NCBI GenBank assembly: GCA_013399895.1
Contig: VXBA01003437.1
Span: forward strand, 1,954,156-2,018,155
Length of the DNA stretch: 64,000 nt
Reading direction: 5' to 3'
Origin: Serilophus lunatus
Lineage: Eukaryota; Chordata; Aves; Passeriformes; Eurylaimidae
The translations under genes and the position numbers were made by a program. Below are positions 13,015-27,229 of the stretch, piece after piece; the stretch's first letter is position 1; each line of letters starts with the position of its first letter. The notes under the pieces were generated by a model, which saw only the letters and a list, made by a program, of their open reading frames with translations, was not told where the DNA came from and ran no database searches.

Positions 13015-16000
13015 AGTTCTGAAACTGAAGAGGAGACATTATGTGCCCCCACACTAAGGGGGAGGAAGTGCTGAGCACCGCTACACTGCCTGCTGAGAAA
13101 GGAAGTATCAAGCTGAATCTGTAATTGCCATAAGCCAAGAGACTGACAAACCAGGAACTTCTGCAACCAGGGTGATTGAATGATAAAAAAAACGGGAGGG
13201 CATGATCAGAAAATGGATGTGCTGAAAGCAGCTGAGATGATTTGGCCTGAAATTTGGTTTGGAAAAGTTCACTGGAGCAATGTTGCTCAGTCAAGATGTT
13301 CTAAAGATAACTAGCCAATTTTTTGCAGTTACAGAGCCTACTCCATTACCCTCTTCCCCTCCCTTTCAGGAAAGATTTGTTCATCTCCTCATATTAATCC
13401 TCTTTGATCTTCTAAGAACCTAGGTAGCTTGGTAAACAGTCTCACCCCCTTGCAGCCCCTGAGTTTTTCAGCTCCTTGTAGCCTGGACCTAGGCAGTGGC
13501 TCAACACATGGTTGCAAGTCTTTTTCTGTTTCTCCTTTTTTGTTTTTGGGATATTTATTTTTGTGGGCAATGTCCCTCTGAAGACACTTTGCCTTGTATC
13601 ACGCAGCCTTACTATCCTTGCTTGTTTTGCACAACCTTTCCCACCAGCCTGCAAGTGAGTATTTTCACACATTTTCATGGGCCAAGGTGGAGTTTGTGGC
13701 AATGGCTTTATCTCACGTTGAGCCCCGTGAGCTGTCAGTAGCTGTCTCAGTGCCGTTACCCTAGAAAAGATCACCTACTGATCTGAATGTTCAAGCCCAT
13801 TTTGACTCCAGCACCAGCTTCCTTCACAAGCAGAAGAGCTTTTTGCAGCCTGCTGACCATAAGCATAATGCCAGCAGCTCTAGAAACGCAGCTGAGGCAG
13901 CTCCAGCTCACACACTGTGGGCAGGAGGAACCTGCCTGAGACAGCAGAGCTGAGCTCGGCAGGGCTGCAGCCTTGGGCTGGATCTGCAAACAGGGCAGGA
14001 GCAGAGGGAGTGCAGGACAGTTTGCAATAACGCTGGCAGGTCTCTCTGCAGGATTGCCACACACTCGCACCTGCCTCAGTGTTTAGTGCCAAGCAAAACT
14101 GCCACAAGGACACAGGGTATGGGGAAGTGAGATGGAAAGTAAAGTGAAGCAGCAATGGCCCCAAGCTCCACGCAGGGCTGTGGTAGCATCACCCAGATCT
14201 GGAAGCTGACTGCAACTCTCAGCTGCCATCAGAGCACAGCTGGCCTGGGGGCTCTGCCATCCAGAGACAGAAACACCACTACTGGGTTAAGCAAGCTCAG
14301 CTGCTGCTTTGGGGAAATGGGTGGGATCTGTCATAGAGAATCTTTAACTTCCTCTTCCTAGAAAATCCATCAGCAGCAGGAAATCCAAGCTTTTCATGAT
14401 ACTTCCAAAATTCTTTTCCAGGAAGATGCCAGAACCAAATTAATTATCTGCTAACCACAGATGTATGAGCTTTCCACAAGAAGGGGCTTTATTCAAAAAT
14501 AGAATACAATGATAATTTTTTAGTGTGTGTTGCCTGTCAGGCAGAGATGCACCTTTATGTTTTTACAGAAATCACAGAGAAAGATCAGGCTTCACTGGTC
14601 TTCTGGAATTCAGGCACAGCAATTAGTTCACGTGTACATGTCTCTGTTTGCACACAAAACTTTTGGCATGGTATTGATGGCAAGTTTCAACTAGAGCCTT
14701 TGTGGGTAACAAAACCTCGTTTGCTTCTGTGGAAAACCAAGTCTCCAGGCAGAGCTATTAGTTTAATAGAAGATCATTAGATGTGGGTTGGTTTGTTTTT
14801 TTGTTGTTGTGTTTAATTCCCCTCCAGCTCGTTCTTTACTACACAGACTCTCTTTTACTAATCCAGGTGGTTTTGGGTAGCCAGGACTAAGTGCCATGCC
14901 AGTTTATGAGGTACAGTTCAGCCAAGCAAGTTTTCATTCTCGGTATGTTGCCTGCTGTCCGTTACTTCAGATCCTATCAAGAATTTCTTATGTGCAAGCA
15001 GTCATTAGGGGACTTGTTCACAAGAACTGCAGTATGGCACTGTTTCTGGAAACCTTCAAGCAGCCCATTATAATCAGGTGGTCATGTTTTCCTAGGACAA
15101 ACAAGTCTGTTCAGACTTTGTCCTGTGGAATTTCAGGTTGTTTGTACTGTAATCAGAGGTTTTGTCTGCTGGACATTTGTGTCCTCTAGCATGCTCTGGC
15201 CCCACCTAACTCCATCCCTATTTATAGCCTGACTGGAACTCCAGAGGAGTTAAAGTCAAGCTTCCACGTTATCCTTTGTAACTTCTACAATCTTTTTGAT
15301 CTTACAGGTAAGTCAAGCATTAGTGTTTGAAAATATCCAGACTAACCAGGACCAGGCAAAGTGCAGTACTGACTAGAGGAAATCTCATGTCATTTTATAT
15401 CTGACCCTGTCTCAGTTATCTCACAAGCCTGGCAGGTATGCTCTCTTCACATTGAAGTGTGCTAGGACAAAGAAGCAACAAATCATTCCACTGTGGGTCA
15501 GCAAGTGGAACACTTGCAAGTACTGTACAACACTAATGATACTTTACCTGGGACATAGAACTGAGAGCAGAGACAAGATCTTTAAATAAATCCAAGTGCT
15601 TATACACCAACACCTCTAATTACATGGCAGAAACTTAGAGGTTTCTTCAGATATTGAACCTAGAATAATAGGTAAATTCATAGCTCAGTCCAGGCATTTT
15701 TCATATCTGTTGCTTAGATCTTTAATTGGCCTTTGGAAATATTTTCTCTTTTTTTTAAGAAATGACATAACAGATTCAGAACAAAATGCTTTAGCCTTGT
15801 TCTTTTGGTTCCCCCCCCCTCCCCCCTTCATGAAGTACAGTGCTAGAAATACTTTCAAAACATTTCAACTGATGTTTCTGTGGTCTCACAAAAGCACTAA
15901 ATAACATTAATCTCTGATCATTTTGTCCATGGCAGGCTACATTTCACAGCATCCAGTGTGCTGTAAAAGGTTTAATTGCTGCTCTGTCAGGCAGGCAATG

Positions 16001-17458
16001 AGATGTTTGTGATACTTTAATCTCTTACAAATTAACACTGTTTGAATTTGTACATCCCCTCTTCCTTTTCAGTCTACACTTGCTAAACATCTGTTTTGGT
16101 TTACTAGCTGCTGTTAACATTTTACTGGTCATTTAGTCCCAATGCTCACCAATGACTTCAGACTTTCTTATGTGTATCAGCCTTTTTCCAAACACCACTG
16201 AAAAACCACATGTGGTTGGTTGGTAGGGGCTCAACAGTTTTATGAGTCTGACTTAACCAGGTTATCCACTCAGGCTAAGCCAAAATAAGAATGTAACTAC
16301 AAATTCACAATACATTTCAACACCAGTTTCAAACAGATGTACTAAGCAAGCCATTTTTCAGCTACTGCTTGTTTATCTTTGTTTCTCCAACAGTGGAAGC
16401 TTTTCCCTTTTTTTTTTTTTGTTCCCTCAAGCTCTTGGGCTCATCAGTCCTTAATGTTTGAATGTGCAGAGCACTAGGATCAGGATCCCACTTCATCTCA
16501 TCAGTCTCAGAGGCTTTCAAAAGCAGAAAGGCAAGATAAAGGTATTTGATACATCCTCTCTGCCGAAGGGCACTTAACAACTGGGCATAATAGCACCTGC
16601 AGCAACTCAAGATGAGAAGGGGAGTTACCCCTCTATAGCTAATGTTGTCCTAGCCAGCAGGAAGCTTCTGTGCACCTCTCATCACAGAGTATAGTATCTT
16701 TGGCAAAACATACAGGGCTAGTAGTGCACTCCCTAAGTCAAGAAGATGTAGAAAAAAAGAGGGTGGCTGCTGTGCCCTGAGTGTTCATGAAGGGAGGTGT
16801 AGCCAAAATTATCTAGATGCATTAGAAACCCCAACACATACTAGTGAATTTAGGGGTCCTAACAGCCCTTGCATGGGGCTGTCATTTGTTAAAACCAGCC
16901 TTCAGCATGTGTCAAGGCCCCTTTTAGCTCAGAGCCAAACCTGTTCACAACTTGCTAGCCTAAACAGCCACATCATGCAAGAGAGAAGCTTCTTTCTCCT
17001 GCCCCCCAGCTCTAAATCATCCATTTCTGTGGTTATCCCAATTTATACAAGGGCAGTGGAAGGGGGTGTCCAGGTTGTTGAAGCTCTGTCACTTATACTA
17101 GCTGCTTTACCAAGGAAGCCAACAAGCTTGCAGGTTAGGGAGAGTGAAGAGCTATGAAAGATAGGGGAGAATAAATAGATTTCTGCCAGTCAGCCTGACT
17201 GAGCTAAAAAGGGGAAATTATAGAAGTTCCCTATTACCCTGCACATCCAAAATTCCTTGAACAGGAAGCATGGGGGTAGGGCAGACCTCAACACCCTATA
17301 CATGTATATGCATTGAAGCCAAGGAAGTGTGCTTTGTTTTATAGAGTTGCATGACAACACTTGTCTCCTTTCACTGAGTGCAAGTCAAAAGGGTCTGTTT
17401 CTTTCTGCACTCCTATACTACTATAGTGCTCAGTCAGAGAAGTCAGAATTCATCCTTG

Positions 17459-17464
17459 TTTATT
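17459..17464 (-). promoter_or_regulatory. PACSIN3: Candidate polyadenylation signal of PACSIN3
   Basis: AATAAA on the minus strand, about 180 bases downstream of the PACSIN3 stop codon. This would give a short 3' UTR. It is the first canonical hexamer found after the stop; the cleavage site itself is not determined. Confidence 0.5.
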
Positions 17465-17644
17465 TTTTAGAAAATCCCTACAAATCTAGGTGTTTAAAAT
17501 GAAGTATTAGTTACATGGAATATGTGCCCTCAAAGTCCAGAAATTGCTTCATTTACTGCAAAGGTGTGTCAGGGCCAAGAGTGACCCAGTGACCACTGCA
17601 GGAGATGCTGGTGTGGCTGTGAGGCACTGGCAGGGCAGCAGCAA

Positions 17645-20600
17645 TCATGATCCAACCTTCTCAACATAATTAGCAGGATAGAGTCCAACTTGGCCAGTGA
17701 GAAGTCGGCCCTTGCACCAGCCCTGCTCATCTTCCTCACTAATCTTCATTAGTTCTTCACCTAAAAATTTAAAACAGGCATTAGGAGGCAGCCTTGAGAA
17801 AGGCAGCATGGCAAGCAAAGGAAGACCAGTTGGTCTGAATCACCACATTTTTCTCCCCTTATCAACACCATATCATACTGCACAGCTTCATCAAAGCCAG
17901 AGTTGCTAACCTCATCAGTATCTATGAGCAATACTATCTCCTAGGCCAAGGAATTTAAACTGACCTTGACTTCTGCTATTCAACATCAGAAATAGTTTTG
18001 TGCCCTATGGTTCTGCCTGCTTTCCTCCCTCAGGGAACATGATTACAAGCCAGAGTGATCAGAAGGACCTCAGAGATTTCCTTCTTAGTGGCTTCTCTGG
18101 TAGGCAAGTGGGAAGGAACTTAGCAGCTTCTTAGGTTTCTAGCTTTTAGGACCCAAAATGCCCAAAGGCATCACCATGATGTGGTGTCTGGTTTGGCCAG
18201 CAAGGCATAGAATCAATTAATTTCTCAGACTATGACCAGGAAAGGCTTTTAACCTTGCCACAATTACTTTGGGAAGGGGCAGAAAGGGAAGAGTAAGTAT
18301 CAATTTTCAAGGGGACATCTAGTATTTTAGTCATTCAGTCAGCCCAAGTGAGGACAGCAAAAGGTTAGTAAGAGATTAGTGCTTCTGTACCTGCTTTAAA
18401 GCTCAGCTCATCAGCCTCCTGTCCCGTGTAATCGTACAGCGCTCGCACCCGCACACCTGGCACCTGTATGTCCTCCTCGTGCCCATTGGCATCCAGGCAC
18501 TTCTTGGGAGTGTCTTCATCTGACCACTCTGAAATGTCTTCCTTCCCTCCGCTTTATATGTGGAAAACAAGAGGGGACAGGACGGTTGTTAGTAGATTCA
18601 TCTCTCACCCACCTCCTCCTGAATCATGCACCACCTTGACTCCCCCCAAGACTGCTCTGCTACAGAACAGGGTGCAAGAGGCCCAACAGTCAAGTGAGGG
18701 TGAACAGGGAGGAGAGATCCCAGGAGATACATTTTGTTGAAAGCATCCCAGCAGTAGAACCCTGACAGCCAGGAAGGTAACTCGCTCTCGAAGTATTTTC
18801 ACACATGCACACTCTTCATGATCCAATCCTACCCTATTAGACTCTCTCACACAAGGAAGGCCAATCCTAACTGGAAAGCCCAGCTATGTCCAGAGTTGTT
18901 CTAGCCAAGGATAAGACAGAGAGGAAAAGCCTTGTTTCCCATCCAGAAGAGGTGTCTGGAATTATGTTTTCCAAGTCAGGGACAAGAGCAGAGGGGAAGA
19001 CCAGCAGAGGACAGGCACCTGGAACCCAAAAACCCCTGAAGAGGCTATATTTCATACTAACTTCACATGTGTGGGTGCCTTCAGGGTGTCATAGAAGAGG
19101 CTGTTCTGCTCCTCTTGATAGGAATACCTGCAGATTGACAAATAGGGCCCCTGAATGCAATAGACTGTGAAATACTATAGTGGGCTTGAGAAATCTTGAT
19201 ATCCCCATTCTGTGCTCAGTGCACTTAGGCCAGAGTTCATCTTTCAAAGCAGGACAGCTACTGGAGCAGTATGACGAGTCTGTTTAGCTTCTCCCTATTC
19301 TGCAGCTTGCTTCCTGGCAAGGGAAGCAGCTATACCCAGACTTGTCAGGTAGTATTCAGCACCACGTCGGAGAAATACAATAAAAATCTGATGCCTGCGT
19401 TTAGGAAACCACACAGCTAACTGGCAAGTTCCCAGCTCTTCTCACCCCATCTGGAAGGAGGAAGAAGAATCAGGGAAATGCATGCCAGAATCATGTAACA
19501 TTAGCCTGTCTGGGCTAAGTCTCATCACTAGAAAGATCTTTACAAAGAAAGCACCTTGTGGGACAGTATGTATGAAACAAACAAACAAACAAAAAAAACA
19601 AACTCCACTGATACCAAATCCAAACAGCTATCTTAAATCACCTTTTCTACCTGGTCTTTTCCAGAGTGAAACAGGCAAGGCCATGGGGAAGAGACAGGAA
19701 GTTAAGGAAGGGATCACTCTTATCAATCCAACTCACTCATGACCCTAGGCAGAACTACACTTTTCCTAATCTGATGTATCCCAGACTTCTGCCCTTACCT
19801 TTGCCTTGTCTGCAGAGGGGTCTGTGAGACAACACCATCTCTTGTAGGCATAATGCTGGTCAGTGTGACATCATCAGCCATCTTGCCACTCTTCTCCTTC
19901 TTAGTGATTTGCCGCTGTGTTTCGAGGGACCATTCCTGTCCAGGGAAAACCAGTAACACTATCAAGCCACTCAGAAAAGCTCTGTGCATCTTTTCTGCCC
20001 ACTACAGGACAGAAGACTAGGTCATATTTCAGTAGCAGCTGAGCTGATCAGCCCAATGGCCTTCCTGGCATAGCAGGGTCACTTCTCTTGAATCCCAAGG
20101 TACAAGAGGGGCTGTGACAAACTTGTCAGACGGCCCTGGGCACATCTCCTGATCTTTAACCTTGCAGCTGGATAGCTGGAGTATTTGCAGTTTGGCAGGG
20201 TATGGCACACATTTGGGCACCAAACAGCTTGCAACACAACAATTTCAGAAAAGCCTAACATCCCGAGCCTGCTGAGCAGAGACATGGGCTCTCCAACACA
20301 AGTAATTCACCAGTTTAAGTAAAGCAGCTAATTGTTTGGATATAGTACACTCTAGAATGCTACATCACCTCAAACTGAGGCCAATTCATTGCCATGCCTG
20401 GTCCATGAGTGTTGCGCCACCACTTCAGGTCCTCCTGGTTGTCTGCAGCCATGATGACTTGGTGGAGATCTCGATACAGTGCATGAAAACTACAACCAGG
20501 AACAGACAGAATCACCAGTAACCAAGTCTCTCATCAGTTTCCCGAAAACCAAATAGGAAGGAAGAGATTAAATGCATGTCCAATTACATAGCATTCTAAA

Positions 20601-23600
20601 TCCCACAGGATTAAGGATTCTAGAGCCCTGTTCAGCACTAGAAAACACAGGCACCCCTAAAGAAGATTCAGCCTGGCAAACAAGACAGGCTTGTTTGGTG
20701 TGGCAATGGCTAACAAGTGCCAGCTCTCAACACAGCTCATTAAGTGAGCACTGAAAGAACTTGGCACATGCTTGCATACAGAGAGGGAGGTGGCTCAGAT
20801 TTGTTGCCTCTACCTTAAAAGTATAAGGGCACAGAAGATTTTTGACTGCATCTATTTTCCCTGTGTAACCCCTACTTACAGACAAGTTGTGGGCTTAGTT
20901 ATTTCACAAAAGGTCTCTACTCAAGGCAAAATGGGTGGAACAACTGTAGATACCAGAAGGCAGAGCTCCATTCCTCAGACTGGGATTACATATAGCAACA
21001 TGGAAGCATTTCAGAGAATAGAAACAGGAGGACAGTAGGGAAAGGGGAAGGGTTCAAAGACAGAAAATCCTCTGAGAAGCCTGACATTGCCCTCAGTCAG
21101 AGATACCAGCAGTGGTCAGTCTAAAAAGAGCAAATACCAGTTCTAAGATACACTTGAAAGAGGAAGGACCAAAACCTGGCATATACAAGCAGCCAGCACC
21201 CTTTCATAGACACCAGAATTGGCAGCCCTCACCAGAGCCTAGAGCATTCCAGGCTGGCAGAACTCCCTCCTGTATCAGGGCCAGTACCTTTCACTTGTGG
21301 AGAGGTTGAGATGCTGGTGCAGATTCAGGAGCATCTCCTTAAAGAAGCACAATCGCTTGCGCTCTGCCTCCTGACAGCCCTCAAACACTTGTTCCATGTC
21401 CTCCATGTAACGGGGGTTGTAGCGGTTCAGTTCTTCCAGCATCTTCTCGTATTGATCCTTGCACTGTATCAACCCAGGAGGACAGTAATGGTGAGATGTG
21501 CTGTCCTCTGACAAACCAGTAAAACTCCCCCTATTCTGGCTTGGGACTGACAAAGGTTTTTCCCCCCCCCCTGCTCTCTTGAACAAACACAAAGAAAGAA
21601 GAAATCCCACAGCTGGTATCCCTGTCCATTGCTCTCCTAATATTCTTGTAAGTTTCCTGTTCTTCCTTGCTACTCTCTCCCATAGAGAACCTTCCACATT
21701 TTCACTCTTGTACATAGTCAAATCAGCTACTTTTGGTAGCAAAGTCTTCAGCTGTACACATTTCATCCCCTGCACCAAATCTCCTACACTTTTTTCTTTT
21801 TATTTTAAATTCACTTACAAAATTAGATCTTACTCAACTCCAAAGACAGAGACCTCAGTTACTGAAGTCTTGATCTAGCTCACTAAAACCTCAGACAATG
21901 GAATCTCACACTTTTACAGGCTTCAGCAGGAGCCATTTCATTGAGGGAGATTACCACCAGTGCTTTGTACCCTTGTGTACCCTTTTACACTCACCTTCTC
22001 AGCCTCCTGAGTGCACTTCTCTACACGCTCCTGTAACTTGCGCAGCTGCTCCTGGGAGACAGATGAGTCTGCCTTGGCATGGTTCTCCCTTGTATGAGCT
22101 GTTTTCTCCTCCTTCCGGGCTGCATGATAGTTTTTCTTAGAAGTCTCCACCTGCAGGAGGAGGGATGCAGAGAAAACCATGATCCTGCCCACATTGACCC
22201 TACAACACTCAGAGAAACCTGTTTCCGAAATCTTCCCACATGGGAAGAAAGTTATAAAACCACAAGAACAAGAGACCATCAAGACATCCCTCCCTCTCTG
22301 GAATTCTCTGCTACTCTGATAAACCCAGTTTGTTTGCCCAGTGGCTCTGCAATCAGGCAGCCAGCTCAATTGCCTTTATCTCTCCTTCCCCATTCACACT
22401 TTGCTCACATCTTTCATCTTCTTCACCCAGGGTTTCTGGGCTTTTCGGAACCCATCCTCTGCGTCCTTTGTTTCCTTGAAGCCTCCAATCATCTGCTTGT
22501 GGTAGGCCTCCTTCTGCCAGGCCTTGATCTTATCTGAGTCTTCACCAGCCAGGTGGTTCCGGACAGCTAAGTGAATTTCACTCAGTTTGTCTGCAGCTGT
22601 CAGGAAGGCATGCCAGGCCTTTTCCAAAGTACCATACTGCGGACCTGCAGGAACAAGCACCAGAGGGGCTCTTATACCTCCTGCCCACAGAAAGGAATGC
22701 AGGTTTTTCTTTCTACATACATCAACCAGTACAGAATCAATTCCCTAACTCTGCCCTACTACACAAGTCAGCATTAACTGTTCTGCACAGTCCCACCAGG
22801 CAGCATCTAGACTGGCTGGTACAGCTGGCCAAGATGGGCATTTTGTTTGGGCAACCTCAGATGTTCCAGATGGTGTCTGCAAAGAGAAGGTTTTCCAAGA
22901 GAAGGTTTCTGTAGAAAATTCTCTTCATAGATCTGGCCTGAGCTTGACAGGTAGCAACACTAGTTCATGACTGAGGCTAAGCTTCTGTTCCACAGACCAG
23001 TAGGTCCTTTGGGACATCTGTCTCCCTCTTTCATGTTACTGTATGGGATGCTATCAGTTTGAACGCAATGCCACTAAATCACAGCATTAAGAGTTACTCT
23101 CTGACTGGAGGAAAAGGAGAAGACACAACCAAGCCATCCTCAAAAGCAGGTACCTGCAGCTTAATTTAAAACTTGGACTGCCCAACTAAGCAATTTTTTT
23201 TTTTGTAACTGAACACATGCCAACACAGTGAACACCTCTCCAGGTCAATCAGAGGACTGACTACAAAAACAGGCATGCACACAAAAACTACATCCAAGAA
23301 AGTCAGCCCCCTTCTGGGAAAGGGAAAGCTTGTCCCTCATGGAAACAGTGTCACCTCAGTAAGAGGTAGCACTCAAGGAAGAGTGCAGTGATTGCTTCCT
23401 GCTCCCAAGTCCAATCTGCCAACTTTACCTTTCTCCACATTGGTCCTCCACTTACGGGACCACTCTGTTAGCTGCTGGGCATAGTTCTTCTCTATCTTGG
23501 CTCGCTCCTGGAAGCAGGAGATCAAGTCATTGCAGAGCCGGTACCCATCATCCACACGCTTCACTGTTCGCTTGTAGTTTCCAGCCTGAAATGTCACACG

Positions 23601-24082
23601 TAATTGTTTATACTGTACTGACTTTCGGGTTCCTTCAGAAGAGACAGCAGCAGGTCAGTCATTGCACATTGCATTGAGGGAGCACAGGCCCTTCTGAAGC
23701 CAGCATCTGGGTTTCAGACCCTCCTCTTGGCACTCTCAGGCCAACACAGCACTGGAGGGAAGGAACTGAGATGCTTTGCTTGCTTCTCTCACAGCTCAGA
23801 TCAGTGTCAGCTGAACAAGGAACTCTCATTCCACAGCATCTGTGGAAGAAAGGGTCACCTCTCCCTGCAGTAACACACAGCATGATACTGAACCTCCCCA
23901 CAGCTCCTTCCTTCCACTACCAAAGGGCAACATGTCACTCACAAACAGGGAATCCACACCCCTAATCCCACAGATGGGTGGTAAGACAACATTCCTACCT
24001 CCCTCACACTCCAATTATCCTTCCTTACCTCCCAGAAACTGCCCCCAGGAGCCTCCCCACCAGCATCATCTTCTGATGACAT
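17645..24082 (-). CDS. PACSIN3: PACSIN3 (syndapin 3), F-BAR and SH3 protein, complete coding region
   Basis: Coding exons on the minus strand are 24082-24029, 23585-23429, 22644-22409, 22150-21995, 21463-21288, 20489-20369, 19935-19799, 18551-18391 and 17760-17645. They total 1314 nt, or 437 residues plus stop (human about 424). The ATG opens an acidic leader (MSSEDDAGGEAPGGSFWE). Residues about 10-280 form the F-BAR domain, with the family segments CFQERAKIEKNYAQQL, YGTLEKAWHAF and YMEDMEQVFE. A variable acidic linker follows. The SH3 domain is at about 379-437 with ALYDY (383-387), Trp414 and YPANYV (427-432). No NPF motif is present in the linker, which fits PACSIN3 rather than PACSIN1 or 2. 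Known role of the family: it bends membranes at caveolae and endocytic sites and recruits dynamin and N-WASP through SH3; PACSIN3 also modulates TRPV4. Identification is by recalled similarity and neighbours. Confidence 0.96.
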
Positions 24083-26135
24083 CACCCTCTTTTTCTTGCA
24101 GCAGAGAATTTTTGCAGATTTCAGTTAACCTGAAGAGAAAGCAAAGTGATTTCAAACATAGCACTGCCTGAGCCTTGTCAGACAGCACAACTCTCCATGA
24201 CTCTTGGAGATGGAGGAGCTCATCTTGCTGCCCTGTAGTCAAGTACTGGCATCCACTGCCCCTCCAGCTGCAGATGGCCAGTTCCAGCAGAGATGCCCAG
24301 GACTGAACCAGCCTCCTCCCTACCTACAGCAGGAGGCCTCTTTGGCAGGCCTGTAACACATTAGGAAAGGATATTGTAGAGGACAATCTTGTGAAACTTT
24401 GGCTGTACAGATGTTGGAAATGCTTGTGAATCCAACGCTCTCCAGCAGCACCAGGTGTCTCTGCAAAGATTTGTTTCTTAATCAAGACCCTCAAGAGGGT
24501 AGCAGAAACTGAGGTGGCTAAAGCTATTTGAAATCTGCCTTGAAAGACTTTAATAATTCTTTTGTCAATGGAGATGACTCCAGTTTCCCTGTATGACTCA
24601 GGATTACAGGATTACAACAACTGACTGGAGAAAACAAGGCTGAGCAGTCAGCAGGCAGGCATGTCTTGAATGGGGAGGAGCCCCATAAGCTGCCCACCAG
24701 CTGAGCTGGGTTTGAGCAGAAGTACAGAAACATGCTGGGGCATACCCAGCCAAATGGCAGCACAGCACACATGCCCGTTACCCGGCACTGCTTCCTTAGA
24801 AACAGCCCTGCACAGCTGGTGTTTTCACCACACTCGCCTTACTGCATTAGGCCCTAAATCTAGGCTGGAAAATAAAATGTTTCTTTCATTCTCTGCTCAG
24901 AACTTTTGCCCACTTCCCTGTGCTAGCCTGCACTGCCAGTTTGTTCCTGACATGGTGCAATATTGTGAATTCATTAGGGAGAAGTTCAGGGTTGTTCTTG
25001 TACAGGAATGAGAGTGGGGAAAAAAAAAGAGAAAGACTCAAGCCCAGTCACTTGCTGAAAAACCCAGTCCTTTTCAGGCAAGCCTAGGTTAAAGTAGCAT
25101 AGGTGGCCTTTGCTGCCCCTTCTCCTCTTGCACATTCCTAGTTATAAAAAGCTTCCCTCACACCCCAGAGAAGTATCTGCTTGTTCTGCCAGCCCACAGA
25201 ACCCACAGATGAAGATCAGGTCAGGAGTCCACATCTCCCACCTCCCGCAAATCCTTCTTGGTGTCATGAACCACGCAGTGAAGCGCCCCAACACAGACTA
25301 CAGGAATTTCCAACATTTGGCTCTGTTTGCCCAGTGTCATCCCATGGAACTCTATCAGAAGTATATTAATGCTTCATCATTCTTCAGAAGGCTGAAAGTG
25401 CTGAATTCCAGTCACTGAAGCAAGTTGTTAAATGGGATGGGACATTCAGGTGCATGAACCTCAAAAAATGGTGAATACCTCCATGCTGCCACCAGTTGTC
25501 AGTCCTCCCTCCCCACTGCTGGTCAACTGGCTGCAAAGCCATCTTACATGGCTCCAGGGCACACAACTCTGCTCCTGTCCCCAGTGACTACATACCTGAA
25601 AGCTGAGCATGAGATGCTGCAGGGGAGCAGTGGGAAGCTGGCAAGTATGTCTTATGCTCTTCAAACTCTGTGAACAGAGACTGGAGGAGACAGATGGGCA
25701 CATTCAGACCCTCCTTTGCAGGGATGATGCCTGTTCTGATGCACTGCAATCCTAGGAGTGTCCTCCTTCTACCAGCTACTTAGGAGGGGCACCCTCTGAT
25801 ATAGCAACTGCAGCCACTGTGCCTCCCGAGATGCCATGTTCCAGCACGTAGCAGAGATGCCAAATCCTTGTGTCACAGGATCCAGCCCCAGAGAGAGTTA
25901 AAATAGAAACATTGGGGCGGCATGACAGCCCTGTGCCGGAAAGGTGGCATCACAACAGCTGAGCACGGGGAACAGCTTGGGCCAGAAAGGCCTAAAATAA
26001 GCACGTTCTCCAGGCACCCCGTGTGGGGCCTGGTCCCCTCTCACTGGGCAGTGTCCAGTTCAGCAAACCCCACTACCTTCGTGCACGGCTACATACGCTT
26101 CTACAAATAGCTGGCTTTGGGAGAAAAAGAGAAGG

Positions 26136-26152
26136 ACACACGCACACACACT
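26136..26152. repeat. Short (CA)n microsatellite
   Basis: Alternating CA with one CG interruption, about eight units, within the presumed PACSIN3 5' intron. Confidence 0.7.
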
Positions 26153-27192
26153 TACTCCAGTCTCTTTTAACTAAAGATGAAGAAGATTTATACACAAGTC
26201 AAAGGATTTGATTATTCTACTTTTAAAAAATAAAACCAAAACTCACCAGAATACATATTCTGGTCTAGAGTCCCTTTAGCAACAGAGCACCCAGCACTGC
26301 CCTGGGATGATGTGGCTCTATCAGGAGAGCTTTCTTGTCCCTTGGTTTTGTAAGATGTTCCCATCACATTGTCAGAAATACTTGACTTGGCCATTATGGT
26401 AGAGATAACTGTCATCAACTTTCATCAACAGAGGAAAGCAAGGGCATAATAAGCCATTTTTGTTTATCTCACATTTACATCCCTGGGAATTCACTTCAAT
26501 GCAGAAAGTTATTTATTAGAAAAAACCTTCAACAACAGATAAGCAAAAAATCCCTTCTGCATCACCAATATCCACTGAGCTGAGGCTGGAAGGTTAGGGC
26601 AGGTAAAAGCAGAAACTGCAAAACTTGGAAGTGGGATATTTAGCCAGACAGTAAGAACATTTCTGAGAAAAAAATGAAAGAAGGTAGGAAAAGTTTAGGA
26701 AGGAAAGAAAAGCAGACTGGGTTATTGCAAATAGACTAATGGCCTTTGGTCAGAAAAGAAGAGGAGGAGGCTGGGAGGTTAAGGGGGAAGAGTTGTGACT
26801 CTTTTGCATGGTCCGGGTCACTGAGTAAAAGGCTAAAACTCATCATAAACTTTCTAAGGCTTCCCAGTGGTCCCAAATAAAACCAGACTACACATTCCTG
26901 AAATTGCTAAGATAAAAAAACCCCTTCATGAACAGTTATGTAAAAGTATATTTAAAACTGTCCCAGACCCTTTCATTCTTTCTCATGACGAAGACAGAGA
27001 TCAATTCTACATGACACATGAAGACTGTATCACTTTTTCCACACCACACCCTCATCCCCACTTTATCAGGAAGCACTGAATCACAAACATGCCTTCCATC
27101 TCTGGTTTCCAATTCAGACTAACTACATAGTGCTAGAACTCAGGGGGGTAAATGTAGAAAGCTGTTGTGTGCCACTGTGTGGGCCAGTCAGG

Positions 27193-27229
27193 AAAAAAAA
27201 AAAAAAAAAAAAAATCAAAAAAAAAAAAA
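27193..27229 (+). repeat. Poly-A tract, 22 A then TC then 13 A
   Basis: A near-pure A run. No CR1 body precedes it and bird CR1 elements do not end in poly-A, so it is more likely a simple repeat or the tail of a retrocopied RNA; no source gene was recognised upstream. Confidence 0.85.

Larger units (their letters stand above)
7766..17440. other. Gene-free region between ARFGAP2 and PACSIN3
   Basis: No exon with supported splice sites and recognisable protein was found here. Apart from the LTR at about 9.57-10.1 kb, the hairpin at 8342-8370 and the tandem duplication at 12963-13014, the sequence is AT/GC-mixed unique-looking DNA. The reading frames present are short, unsupported and unlike known proteins. 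Confidence 0.6.

Noticed and set aside
21275..21778. 167-residue minus-strand frame as a separate protein
   Set aside because: Its C-terminal third is PACSIN3 coding exon 21288-21463; the rest is intron read-through.
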